Source of the DNA: Rhizobacter sp.
GTDB lineage: Bacteria; Pseudomonadota; Gammaproteobacteria; Burkholderiales; Burkholderiaceae_C
Assembly: GCA_025355745.1 (NCBI GenBank)
Contig: JANXZA010000177.1
Span: forward strand, 42,224-106,223
DNA length: 64,000 nucleotides
Direction of reading: 5' to 3'
A program made the position numbers and the translations under genes. The notes under the pieces are model-generated. The model saw nothing but the letters and a program-made list of their open reading frames with translations. It did no database searches and was not told the DNA's origin. Numbering within the stretch: position 1 is the stretch's first letter; the number at the start of each line of letters is the position of its first letter. Positions 8,429 to 17,081 of this stretch are shown here, in pieces.

Positions 8429-8456
8429 GTAATATCTGTCCTCAAGCAAGTATTAC
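8429..8456. promoter_or_regulatory. Candidate operator: inverted repeat GTAATA-N16-TATTAC upstream of the antitoxin gene
   Basis: gtaatatctgtcctcaagcaagtattac, 13 bp before the ATG at 8470. Confidence 0.35.
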
Positions 8457-8469
8457 GCGGACCCTCCGT

Positions 8470-8724
8470 ATGAATGTCATCACACTTAAGCTGCCCGACG
8501 ACCTGAACGCCGCCTTGAAAGAGGTCAGCCGCAAGCGTGGGCTCTCCAAGTCGGCCGTGGTGCGCGAAGCGTTGGAGCAGTCGCTGTTGTCGCATGGCGT
8601 GGTGGCCGGCGCTGCTGAACGCTGGGCAGCGCAATGGCAAGGCAGCTTGAAGCTGCCGGAAGCGAGCGAGGTTGAAGCCACCGACCGCAGGCTGGCGCAC
8701 CTGCTTGCCAAGCATGTGCGTTGA
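8470..8724 (+). CDS. Ribbon-helix-helix (CopG/Arc-like) antitoxin
   Basis: MNVITLKLPDDLNAALKEVSRKRGLSKSAVVREALEQSLL; in frame inside the longer ORF 7945-8724. Confidence 0.8.
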   Translation: MNVITLKLPDDLNAALKEVSRKRGLSKSAVVREALEQSLLSHGVVAGAAERWAAQWQGSLKLPEASEVEATDRRLAHLLAKHVR

Positions 8725-8815
8725 TGGGGCCCCTCGTCTGTCGGGTACGACAGCCGGCCACCCGAGGGGGCGCGCGCCGGCTTGGGGCGGTCCGGCGCCG
8801 GCACGCTGAGCCCAC
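8725..8815. repeat. GC-rich hairpin (REP-like) sequence between antitoxin and toxin genes
   Basis: Contains cccctcg-tctgtcgggtacgacag-...-cgaggggg and ccggcgccgg palindromes in a 91-bp gap where TA genes normally abut. Confidence 0.4.
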
Positions 8816-9244
8816 ATGCGTTTGCTGATCGAAATCAATGTGCTGCTCGACGTGGCACTGCGACGCCCCGGCGCGCCGGAGTCGGCGAGGCTGTTGGCAC
8901 TGTGCGGCAGGCAGCACGAGGGCTGGTTGGCGTGGCATTCGATCGCGACCCTGGCCTATCTCATCGAGCGGCAGACATCGGCTGTCTCAGGGCGGGATTT
9001 GATCCGCGGCATTCTGGTCTGGGCCGACGTAGCGAAGACCGGCCGACCCGATGCGCTGGCGGCGCTCGAACTGCCAATGCGTGACTTTGAAGACGCGCTC
9101 CAGGTTGCGGCCGCCATGGCCTGTGGGGCGCAATTCATCATCACGCGCAATGAGCGAGATTTCAAAGCATCCCCCGTGCCCGCGTTGAACCCTGAGGCGT
9201 TCTTGCGCAGGTACGCCGCGCCGTCACGGCCGGCAAATTCCTGA
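8816..9244 (+). CDS. PIN-domain (VapC-like) toxin
   Basis: MRLLIEINVLLDVALRR...DFEDALQVAAAMACGAQFIITRNERDF; PIN pattern downstream of RHH antitoxin. Confidence 0.8.
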   Translation: MRLLIEINVLLDVALRRPGAPESARLLALCGRQHEGWLAWHSIATLAYLIERQTSAVSGRDLIRGILVWADVAKTGRPDALAALELPMRDFEDALQVAAAMACGAQFIITRNERDFKASPVPALNPEAFLRRYAAPSRPANS

Positions 9245-9284
9245 TGCGGCGTTGCCTGCCGCTGATCCCAATCGTTAGCCCCTG

Positions 9285-9653
9285 ATGCCGGTCATCGATA
9301 TCGAGCTCGTGTGTGAATCGGAAGCTGAATTCGCCGCGGCCTCGGCCCGCACGCTTGCCGACGCCATCGGTCGGGTGCTTGGCATTGAGCCCGGCCACAC
9401 CTGGGTGCGGCTGCGCTTTCTGGCCAGCGCCGCCTACGCCGAAAACCAGGCCACGCTGGCGGGCGCTGACCTGCCCGCATTCGTAACGGTGCTGCACGCC
9501 CATCCGCCGCTCGGTGAGGCGCTCATCACCGAAGCGATGGCGCTCACCTTGGTGATCGCGCAGTGCCTGGTCCGGGCTCCCGGGAGGGTGCATGTTCAGT
9601 ACGCGCCAGCGGCTGCGGGCCGGCAGGCGTTTGGCGGAACGCTGGTTTGGTAG
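9285..9653 (+). CDS. Tautomerase-like (4-OT/MIF superfamily) protein
   Basis: Begins MPVIDIELV...; small alpha/beta protein. Confidence 0.5.
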   Translation: MPVIDIELVCESEAEFAAASARTLADAIGRVLGIEPGHTWVRLRFLASAAYAENQATLAGADLPAFVTVLHAHPPLGEALITEAMALTLVIAQCLVRAPGRVHVQYAPAAAGRQAFGGTLVW

Positions 9654-9678
9654 CGGCTGCGGCGTCCAGACCCAACGG

Positions 9679-10533
9679 CTACCGCCCGTATGCCACCTGC
9701 ATGCGCAAACGCCGGGCTGCCTCTTCGTCACGCGCGTCGTCGATCTCGCGCAGCACGCCGCCCACGTCGACCTTGCCGGTCTTGTGCTCGAAGCGGCCGG
9801 TGAGCGCCACCTCGGGTGTCAGCACACCGCGCTCGTAAAGGCTCCAGATCTCGGCGCCGAAGTGGGTCGCCAGCAGCTCTGGGGCGACGCGGCCGAAGAA
9901 GTCGCGCAGGTTGTTGACATCGCGCAGCAGCATCCGCTTGGCGTGGTTGTTGCCGGCCGCATCGACCGCTTGCGGCAGGTCGATGATGACCGGGCCGTCA
10001 GCCGCGAGCAGGATGTTGAACTCCGACAGGTCGCCGTGCACGACGCCCGCGCACAGCATGCGCACCACCTCGACCATCAAGGTGGCGTGATGGGCGCGTG
10101 CGTGGTCCGGTGTGAACATGACATCGTTCAGGCGCGGCGCGGCGGCGCCATCGGCGTCGGCCACCAGTTCCATCAGCAGCACGCCTTCGAAGAAGTTGTA
10201 GGGCTTGGGAACGCGCACGCCGGCGGCGGCCAGGCGGTACAGCGCGTCCACCTCGGCGCTCTGCCACGCAGCCTCTTGCGATTCGCGGCCGAAGCGCGTG
10301 CCCTTGGCCATGGCGCGCGCCTGGCGCGTGTTCTTGACCTTGCGGTTCTCGGTGTAGTCAACGGCCTGGCGGAAGCTGCGATGCGTGGCCTCTTTGTAGA
10401 CCTTGGCGCAGCGCGTCTCGTCACCGCAGCGCACCACATAGACCATCGCTTCCTTGCCGCTCATGAGCTGACGCACCACGGCGTCGATCAGGCCTTCATC
10501 GACAAGTATTTGCAGTCTGGCGGGTACTTTCAT
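9679..10533 (-). CDS. RIO1-type serine/threonine protein kinase
   Basis: SGKEAMVYVVRCGDETRCAKVYK; VVHGDLSEFNILLAADGPVIIDLPQAVD. Confidence 0.9.
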   Translation of the reverse strand: MKVPARLQILVDEGLIDAVVRQLMSGKEAMVYVVRCGDETRCAKVYKEATHRSFRQAVDYTENRKVKNTRQARAMAKGTRFGRESQEAAWQSAEVDALYRLAAAGVRVPKPYNFFEGVLLMELVADADGAAAPRLNDVMFTPDHARAHHATLMVEVVRMLCAGVVHGDLSEFNILLAADGPVIIDLPQAVDAAGNNHAKRMLLRDVNNLRDFFGRVAPELLATHFGAEIWSLYERGVLTPEVALTGRFEHKTGKVDVGGVLREIDDARDEEAARRLRMQVAYGR

Positions 10534-10583
10534 GGCTGCTATTTTGCACCGCAGCGGCGTGGGTCGTTGAGGGGCAAATACAA

Positions 10584-10683
10584 GTCTCGCCGCAGAGTAA
10601 CGGAGTTGACGGAGTACTCGCAGAGCAAAAATCTGGCTTAACTCTGCGTTAACTCCGCTCACTCCGTTACTCTGCGGTGAGAC
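10584..10683. repeat. 22-bp inverted repeat (arms 10584-10605 and 10662-10683, one mismatch)
   Basis: gtctcgccgcagagtaacggag ... ctccgttactctgcggtgagac; shares the CCGCAGAG terminus with the 3404 repeat. Confidence 0.9.
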
Positions 10684-10700
10684 TTTTTCTTTGCGCTCTT

Positions 10701-11996
10701 TCAAGCTGCCATCAGTCCCCGCACGCGTTCGTTCAGCCCTTTGCCGAGCTTGCCGGCCACGGCGACCGAGGCGCGCGACGCGAGCATCTGCCCGAACGCG
10801 TTGCGCACCTGATCGGCAGTGACGGCTGCCACGCTGGCCGCCACCTCTTCGCGCGAGCGCACCCGGCCGAACACGAACAGGTCGAGTGCCGCCGCTTCGA
10901 GGCGCCGCGACGGCCGCTCGTGTGCGAAGAGGGCGCGCACCGCGATCTGATGCCGGGCGCGCTCCAGGCCGACCGGATCGATGTGCGCCGCGTGCTCGTG
11001 CAGCAGCCGCGTCACCTCGGTGAAGAACTCGTCGAGGTGCTCGGGCGAGGTCGAGGCCTCGACCACGAACTGCCCGCTCAAGGCCAGCACGTCGGCCGAA
11101 CAGGCAGCGTGGTAGACGAGGCCGCGGCGCTCGCGGATCTGGTCCAGCAGCGGTGAGCTCATGCCCTCGCCGAACAGCGCCGCCGCAACCATCGCCGGCT
11201 GGTGCGCATCGAGCAGGGTCGGAACGGGGAAGCCGAGCACCACATGGGCTTGCGGGCAACCCACCAGCCGGCGCGAGACGATGCCGCCGAGGTAGGGCGG
11301 GGCGGTCACGGCGTTGTCGGCGCCGGGCGGCATCGAACCGAACGCGGCCTGCGCGGCCTCGACCATCTGCTGCGCGTCGACATTGCCGGCCACGCCCACC
11401 ACCACATTGGCACCGGTGTACTGGTGCTCGACATAGCCGAGCAGCTCATCGCGCGTGAAGCGCTCGATGTTGCGCCGCGTGCCGATCACCGGCTGGCCCA
11501 TCGGGTGCGCGCCGAAGCAGGTCTGGTCGAAGAGCTTGTAGGCCGTTGCCATGCCGTCGTCTTCGTCCTCGATGAACTCCTGCAGGATGACCTGGCGTTC
11601 GCGCGCCAGTTCGGCCTCGGGGAAGGTGCCGTTGCGCACGATGTCGCCGAGCATCTGCACGAAGCGCCCGGCGTGTTCGGCCAGGCCGCGCATGTGGAAG
11701 GCGGTGTGGTCCTTGTCGGTGTGGGCATTGACCTCGGCGCCCAGTCGTTCGGCGTCGAGGTTGATCTGCTGGCAGTCGCGCGTGCGCGTGCCCTTGAACG
11801 CCATGTGCTCGACAAAATGGCTGATGCCGTTCAGGCGCCGGCCTTCGTGCTCGCTGCCGCTGCGCACGAACACGCTGACGCTGGCAGTGTGCACCTGCGG
11901 CAGGCGGATCGTGACGACGCGCACGCCGTTGGGCAGGGTGGCGGTGGTGGTGTCGGTGTCGGCGTCGGCGTCGATGACGATGGCGTGAGCGGGCAT
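10701..11996 (-). CDS. M16-family zinc metallopeptidase (processing-peptidase-like)
   Basis: HFVEHMAFKGT (HxxEH zinc motif); GLVYHAACSADVLALSGQFVVEAS. Confidence 0.9.
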   Translation of the reverse strand: MPAHAIVIDADADTDTTTATLPNGVRVVTIRLPQVHTASVSVFVRSGSEHEGRRLNGISHFVEHMAFKGTRTRDCQQINLDAERLGAEVNAHTDKDHTAFHMRGLAEHAGRFVQMLGDIVRNGTFPEAELARERQVILQEFIEDEDDGMATAYKLFDQTCFGAHPMGQPVIGTRRNIERFTRDELLGYVEHQYTGANVVVGVAGNVDAQQMVEAAQAAFGSMPPGADNAVTAPPYLGGIVSRRLVGCPQAHVVLGFPVPTLLDAHQPAMVAAALFGEGMSSPLLDQIRERRGLVYHAACSADVLALSGQFVVEASTSPEHLDEFFTEVTRLLHEHAAHIDPVGLERARHQIAVRALFAHERPSRRLEAAALDLFVFGRVRSREEVAASVAAVTADQVRNAFGQMLASRASVAVAGKLGKGLNERVRGLMAA

Positions 11997-12222
11997 GAAT
12001 CGGTGTGGCTGAAAAGGAAGATTCGGATTGTGCGGTGCGCTGCGAGTCCCCACGCAAAGCGGGCCGGCGCGGCCCGCCGGCTCGCGCCCACCAGCGCGGG
12101 TGTAAAACCGCGCTCGATCGGCAGCATCGCGCTGCCGGTGGAACGATGGAGCACAACCCGAATGACGCACTGGCTCACCGCTGCCCTGGCCCGGGCCTGC
12201 AACCCGACCGCCCTGCGCGTGC

Positions 12223-14847
12223 TTGCCGGGCGCGGCGGGTTCGTGCAGCCGATGTAGCTTGGGCGCCGATACCGCGTCCGACGGCGCGGCCACCCCCGGC
12301 CGCTTCCGCCCGCGCCTGACCCTGCAAACCCTGACCCGCGGCGACGGCCTGCTCGGCCTGCGCGCAGTGGACGGCTTCGGCCCGCGCGGCGCGCAGGTCA
12401 CAGTGGCGCGCATCGACTGGACCTACGCCACCGACAGCGGCCTGCGCTGGGAGACGCCGGCACCCACCAGCGTGCTGAACACCCGCCCGAAGCCGACCGA
12501 GGCGCTGCAACTGCTGCGCGGCGCGTGGCAGGAACGGGTGCTGCTGCAACGCGACCTGGCAGCCGAGGCCGACGCCCGCGACGCGCTCTGGCGCAGCGGC
12601 CTGCGCCCGCTGCCGATGCAGGCGCTGCAATGGCGCACTCGACAAGCCGGCGAAGGTCATGAGCCCGCCGGGCCGTCCCAAGGGCGAATACCGCAGTGCG
12701 CAGCACAGAGGTTGCCTGATGAGCAGCTGTGGTCGTTGCCCGAAGAGCCGCTGTTCGGCGACTTCTGGGCCGAGCAGGTGCCGAAGCTTCAGGCCCTCGG
12801 CTGGTCCATCGTCGTGCAGCCCGGCTTCGCGCACCAGAGCGTCACGGTCGACCGCTGGCGGCTCGTCATCGACCGGGCGACCGGCGAGGAGCGGGGCCGC
12901 GAACTGGTCGAACCGCTCGGCCCGCGCGTGCAACCACTCGCCGCGCTGCGCCAGCCGCCGCGTGAGGGCTCGTTCATGCTCAGCCTGGGCGTCGACGTGG
13001 ACGGCGAGACGCTCGACCTCGCACCGCTGCTCGCCGATCTGCTGAAGCGCGATGCGCGCTGGCTCGATGCGCGCGAAGTCGCGGCCATCGCCGACGCCGC
13101 GACGATCAGCTTGCGTGCGCCTGGCGGCCAGCGCATCGACGCGCCGGCCGCGCCGCTGAAGGCCATCGTCAGCGCCATGCTCGACCTGCTCACCGACCCG
13201 CGCCGCCAGGACGGGCCGCTGCGCCTGTCGACCTGGGAGGCGCAGCGGCTCGACGCGCTGCGCTTGGCGCTGCTGGACACGCACGCCGAGCGGGCAGAGC
13301 GCGCCGCGCAGGCCGGCCCGCAGGCTGCATGGCAACTCCAGGGCGACGCCGGCCTGGTGGCGCTGGCGCAGCGCCTGCGCAGCGTCGGCACGCCGCTGCC
13401 GATTGAGCCGGCGCGGCTGCTGGAGGTGGGGCTAACGCTGCAACTGCGCCCCTATCAACGCCAGGGCGTGGCCTGGCTGCAATACCTGCGCGAACAGCAA
13501 CTTGCCGGCATCCTGGCCGACGACATGGGCCTGGGCAAGACGGCGCAGGTGCTGGCGCACCTGCTGATCGAAAAGCACGCCGGCCGCCTCGACCGGCCCG
13601 CGCTGGTCGTGCTGCCGACCTCGCTGATCGCCAACTGGCAGGCCGAGGCCGCGCGCCACGCGGCGCCGCTGCGCTTGCTGACCTTGCAAGGCGCCGATCG
13701 CGCACGCGACTTCCCGCGCATGGCCGAGCACGACGTCGTGTTCACGACCTACCCGTTGCTGTGGCGCGACCTGGCCGCGTTGCAGGCGCAGCCCTGGCAC
13801 CTGCTGATCCTGGACGAAGCGCAGATGGTGAAGAACGCCGCCAGCCGCGCGGCCAGGGCCTTGCGCCGTTTGAACGCTCGACACCGGCTGTGCGTCACCG
13901 GAACGCCGCTGGAAAACCACCTCGGCGAACTGTGGGCCCACTTCGACTTCCTGATGCCCGGCTTCCTGGGCGATGCGCGCAGCTTTCAGCGCCTGTGGCG
14001 CAAGCCGATCGAAACCAACGGCGAGACCCTGCGCGCGCAGTTGCTGGCGCGGCGCGTGCGGCCGTTCATCCTGCGGCGCCGCAAGCAGGACGTTGCGACC
14101 GAGCTGCCGCTCAAGACCGAAGTTATTCGCCGGGTGCAGCTGCAGGGCGAGCAGCGCGCGCTCTACGAAAGCGTGCGCCTGGCCGCCGACGAGCAGGTGC
14201 GCCGGGTGTTGCAGCGCCAGCACTTCGCGGGCGCGCAAATCACCATCCTCGATGCGCTGCTGAAGTTGCGACAGGTCTGCTGCGACCCGCAGCTGGTGAA
14301 GGGCTTGAAGACCTCGCCAAGCATGGAGCGCGCCAAGATGGAATGGCTGCGCGACATGCTGCCCGAGCTGGTCGACGAAGGCCGGCGCATCCTGGTGTTC
14401 TCGCAGTTCACCGAGATGCTGACGCTGCTGGAAGTGGAACTGGCTGCGCTCGGCTTGCCGTTTCTGGCGCTCACCGGCGCTACCAAGGCGAATGCGCGTG
14501 GTGCGGTAGTGCAGCAGTTCCAGGCCCGCAGCGTGCCGATCTTCCTGCTCAGCCTGAAGGCCGGCGGCGTGGGCCTGAACCTGACGGTGGCCGACACCGT
14601 GATCCACCTCGACCCGTGGTGGAACCCGGCGGTCGAACGCCAGGCGACCGACCGCGCCCACCGCATCGGCCAGGACCAGCCGGTGTTCGTCTACAAGCTG
14701 GTGGTGCAGGGCAGCATCGAGGAACGCATGCTGGCGTTGCAGGCCCGAAAGGCCGCACTGGCCGAGGGTGTGCTCGGCCATGACGCGGCGGCCGCAGTGA
14801 AGTTCAGCGCCGACGACTTGCGCGGGCTGCTGGCACCGCTGGTGTGA
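12223..14847 (+). CDS. SNF2-family DEAD/DEAH helicase; true start probably upstream at 12162 with a frameshift near 12255
   Basis: LRPYQRQGVAWLQYLREQQLAGILADDMGLGKTAQ; LLILDEAQMVKN; VFSQFTEMLTLLE; KAGGVGLNLTVADTVIHLDPWWNPAVERQATDRAHRIGQ. Confidence 0.93.
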   Translation: MPGAAGSCSRCSLGADTASDGAATPGRFRPRLTLQTLTRGDGLLGLRAVDGFGPRGAQVTVARIDWTYATDSGLRWETPAPTSVLNTRPKPTEALQLLRGAWQERVLLQRDLAAEADARDALWRSGLRPLPMQALQWRTRQAGEGHEPAGPSQGRIPQCAAQRLPDEQLWSLPEEPLFGDFWAEQVPKLQALGWSIVVQPGFAHQSVTVDRWRLVIDRATGEERGRELVEPLGPRVQPLAALRQPPREGSFMLSLGVDVDGETLDLAPLLADLLKRDARWLDAREVAAIADAATISLRAPGGQRIDAPAAPLKAIVSAMLDLLTDPRRQDGPLRLSTWEAQRLDALRLALLDTHAERAERAAQAGPQAAWQLQGDAGLVALAQRLRSVGTPLPIEPARLLEVGLTLQLRPYQRQGVAWLQYLREQQLAGILADDMGLGKTAQVLAHLLIEKHAGRLDRPALVVLPTSLIANWQAEAARHAAPLRLLTLQGADRARDFPRMAEHDVVFTTYPLLWRDLAALQAQPWHLLILDEAQMVKNAASRAARALRRLNARHRLCVTGTPLENHLGELWAHFDFLMPGFLGDARSFQRLWRKPIETNGETLRAQLLARRVRPFILRRRKQDVATELPLKTEVIRRVQLQGEQRALYESVRLAADEQVRRVLQRQHFAGAQITILDALLKLRQVCCDPQLVKGLKTSPSMERAKMEWLRDMLPELVDEGRRILVFSQFTEMLTLLEVELAALGLPFLALTGATKANARGAVVQQFQARSVPIFLLSLKAGGVGLNLTVADTVIHLDPWWNPAVERQATDRAHRIGQDQPVFVYKLVVQGSIEERMLALQARKAALAEGVLGHDAAAAVKFSADDLRGLLAPLV
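12640..12723. repeat. Putative dispersed-repeat insertion inside the helicase gene
   Basis: Segment ...atgagcccgccgggccgtcccaagggcgaataccgcagtgcgcagcacagaggttgcctgatgagc; +2 frame reads MSPPGRPKGEYRSAQHRGCLMSS, a peptide I recall recurring in Burkholderiales annotations (unverified). Confidence 0.5.
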
Positions 14848-14947
14848 GTGCGGTGCCTCGGAGGTTTCCTACGCTCGCCCTCGGGGTCGGCTGACGGCCG
14901 CTGCGGGCCGGCGCATCGACACTGGGCCACCTTCAACGGAGACTGCC

Positions 14948-15172
14948 ATGAATCATCCGCGCGTCGCTTCGCCCGCCGAATTTCCGGTGCCGCGCCGCCG
15001 CTGGTGGTACGCGGGGGCGGCTGCGGTGGCGGTCGGTCTGATGATGTCTTATGTCGGCCTGTTGCACGACGCCATCGCCCGCGGCGACCAGATGCGCGAA
15101 TCACAGCGCAACGCGCCGAGCGCGTCGCATACCGCTTTGGCCGAAACACGCAGCGTGCTTGCCGCGCCGTAG
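14948..15172 (+). CDS. Small hypothetical membrane protein
   Basis: 74 aa with one TM helix (WWYAGAAAVAVGLMMSYVGLL). Confidence 0.5.
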   Translation: MNHPRVASPAEFPVPRRRWWYAGAAAVAVGLMMSYVGLLHDAIARGDQMRESQRNAPSASHTALAETRSVLAAP

Positions 15173-15316
15173 CGCCTTGGGTCGCGGCGGGTTGCAGTTC
15201 GCTGCCGGGCCAGGGCGCGAGATGGCGCGCGATGCCGCGCGGCGAGTGATTAAACTGCCGGTGTGCTGTCTTTGCCCGCTCGGGGGCGAAGGGCCGCAGC
15301 CAGCAGAGGCACCCGC

Positions 15317-16000
15317 ATGCAAAGCGCGCCGCGCCGCGGCACCGTCTACGGCACCTTGCTTAACCACCACGACGCGTTCGCGGCGATGGGCGGCGCCGTT
15401 CACGAGCTGCGGCACAAGGCGCCGTCGAAAGCGCCCATTCTTTACATCAAGCCGCGCAACACCTGGCTGGCGGCGGGCGAGGCCATCGTCGTTCCGCAGG
15501 GCGTCGAGGTGGTCGAGGTCGGCGCCACGCTCGGCCTGGTGATAGCGCGTAGTGCGTGTCGGGTCAGCGAGGCGGATGCGTTGTCGTTCGTGGCCGGCTA
15601 TGTGATCGTCAACGACGTAAGCGTGCCGCATGCATCGTTTCACCCACCGTCGCTGCGGTTCAAGGCGCGCGACACCTTCTGCCCGATTGGTCCGTTCGTG
15701 CCACGCCATGCCATCGGTGCGCCCGACGCGCTGGCCATTTCGGTCGCCATCGACGGCCGCACCGTGCACCAGTGCAGCACCGCGGGGTTGATCCGGCCAG
15801 TGGCGCGGCTGCTTGCCGAAGTCAGTCAATTCATGACCCTCGCGCCGGGCGATGTGCTCACCGTCGGCGTGGCGGCGGGTGCGCCGCGCGCGCGGGCCGG
15901 GCAGGTGGTGTGCATCGTGATCAATGGCCTGGGCCGGCTCGAGAACCCGCTGGTCGCCGAGCCGCTGTTCGGCGAACTTGAAAGCGAAGCCGAAGCATGA
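15317..16000 (+). CDS. Fumarylacetoacetate hydrolase family protein (HpaG-like)
   Basis: GTVYGTLLNHHDAF; ILYIKPRNTWLAAGEAIVVPQGVEVVEVGATLGLVI; VAGYVIVNDVSVPH. Confidence 0.8.
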   Translation: MQSAPRRGTVYGTLLNHHDAFAAMGGAVHELRHKAPSKAPILYIKPRNTWLAAGEAIVVPQGVEVVEVGATLGLVIARSACRVSEADALSFVAGYVIVNDVSVPHASFHPPSLRFKARDTFCPIGPFVPRHAIGAPDALAISVAIDGRTVHQCSTAGLIRPVARLLAEVSQFMTLAPGDVLTVGVAAGAPRARAGQVVCIVINGLGRLENPLVAEPLFGELESEAEA

Positions 16001-16076
16001 CGCCGTGCGGGCGGCGTGCTGCCTTGACGAACCTACCGGCGGTGACCGATCGAGCCAGACCCGGCATACTGACGCC

Positions 16077-16745
16077 ATGACCGCTCAGCCCGGCGACCTC
16101 GCGCCCCTGCAGGCGATCGCCTCGGCCTTCAGCGCCGGGCAGATCGGCCTGTGGGAGGCGGCCGGCGAGGTGCTCCAGGCCTTGATGGACAGGCTTCAGT
16201 GTTCGAGGGTCAGCCTGTGGGGCTTCGAGCTGGAAGGCGGGCAACGCGCGCTGCGCTGCGTCGTCTCCAAGCTGTCGCATGAAGACCTGAAGTGCGACGC
16301 CACGCTGCTGCGCGAAGACCAGTACCGCGACTACTTTGCGGCCCTGATCCGCACCGGCGTGTTCGTCACCGACGACATGCTCAAGGAGCCGGCCCTGGCA
16401 GCAATGCGCACGCCGTTCCTTGACGCCAACCAGATCGGCGCGTTGCTCGACGTGGCGGTCACGATCAACGGCAGGGCCTACGGCATCGTCTGCTGCGAGC
16501 AGATCCCCGGGCCGCGCCACTGGTTGGCCGAAGACATCGCTGCCGCGCGGTCGGCCGTGGCGCGGGCCGCGCTGCTGATTGCCTCCGAGCCGTCGGTGGA
16601 CTTCCACGAGATCGCGTCGGTGCCGATCAAACCGCTCGATGCGCCGGCCGCACCGGAAGTACCGGACGCTGCGGGCACGACCGTTTCTCCCGCCCGTGCC
16701 GCGCGCAATCAAGAGCGCCGCGCGCGCCGCAAGCCGGCGGCATGA
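16077..16745 (+). CDS. GAF-domain protein
   Basis: MDRLQCSRVSLWGFE...LLDVAVTINGRAYGIVCCEQIPGPRHWLAEDIAAARSAVARAALL. Confidence 0.75.
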   Translation: MTAQPGDLAPLQAIASAFSAGQIGLWEAAGEVLQALMDRLQCSRVSLWGFELEGGQRALRCVVSKLSHEDLKCDATLLREDQYRDYFAALIRTGVFVTDDMLKEPALAAMRTPFLDANQIGALLDVAVTINGRAYGIVCCEQIPGPRHWLAEDIAAARSAVARAALLIASEPSVDFHEIASVPIKPLDAPAAPEVPDAAGTTVSPARAARNQERRARRKPAA

Positions 16746-16779
16746 CGCGCATGCGGCTCGCTTTGCGCGGCGCCTGGCC

Positions 16780-17060
16780 GGCAGCTCAGCGCACCAGCGC
16801 GGGCCGCTTCGGGTCGAAGGCCCTGCCGGGGATCAGTTACTGCATCGCCGCCGCATCGTCGCGGGAGCCGGCCGGCTGCTGCGAGTAGAGCTGGTGGGCT
16901 TTCTCGACCTCGACCATGTCGAGTTCGATGCCCGGGCCCGGCCGCAGCCGTCCTCGGCGCCGCACGGGTCTTTGGCACAGGCCAGTATGCTGCGCAGGTC
17001 GCGAGTTAGGCGGATCGCATCCTTCGGGCCGGGCAGTCGGCGCGAGCGAGCCGGGTTCAT
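16780..17060 (-). pseudogene. Degenerate coding remnant, family not identified
   Basis: Minus-strand fragments in competing frames (LPGPKDAIRLTRDLRSILACAKDPCGAEDG; ELDMVEVEKAHQLYSQQPAGSRDDAAAMQ*LIPGRAFDPKRPALVR*) with an in-frame stop. Confidence 0.35.
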
Positions 17061-17081
17061 GGAACGTGAGCGGAGTGGCGT

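Noticed and set aside
7945-8724. 259-aa ORF fusing hydrolase antisense-like frame with the RHH protein
   Set aside because: Only the last 84 codons (from ATG 8470) are plausible; upstream part is an alternative frame of the hydrolase gene.
11941-11980. Short gtcggc/gtcggt tandem stretch (DADADTDTTT) at the M16 peptidase N-terminus
   Set aside because: Low-complexity coding repeat without evident function.
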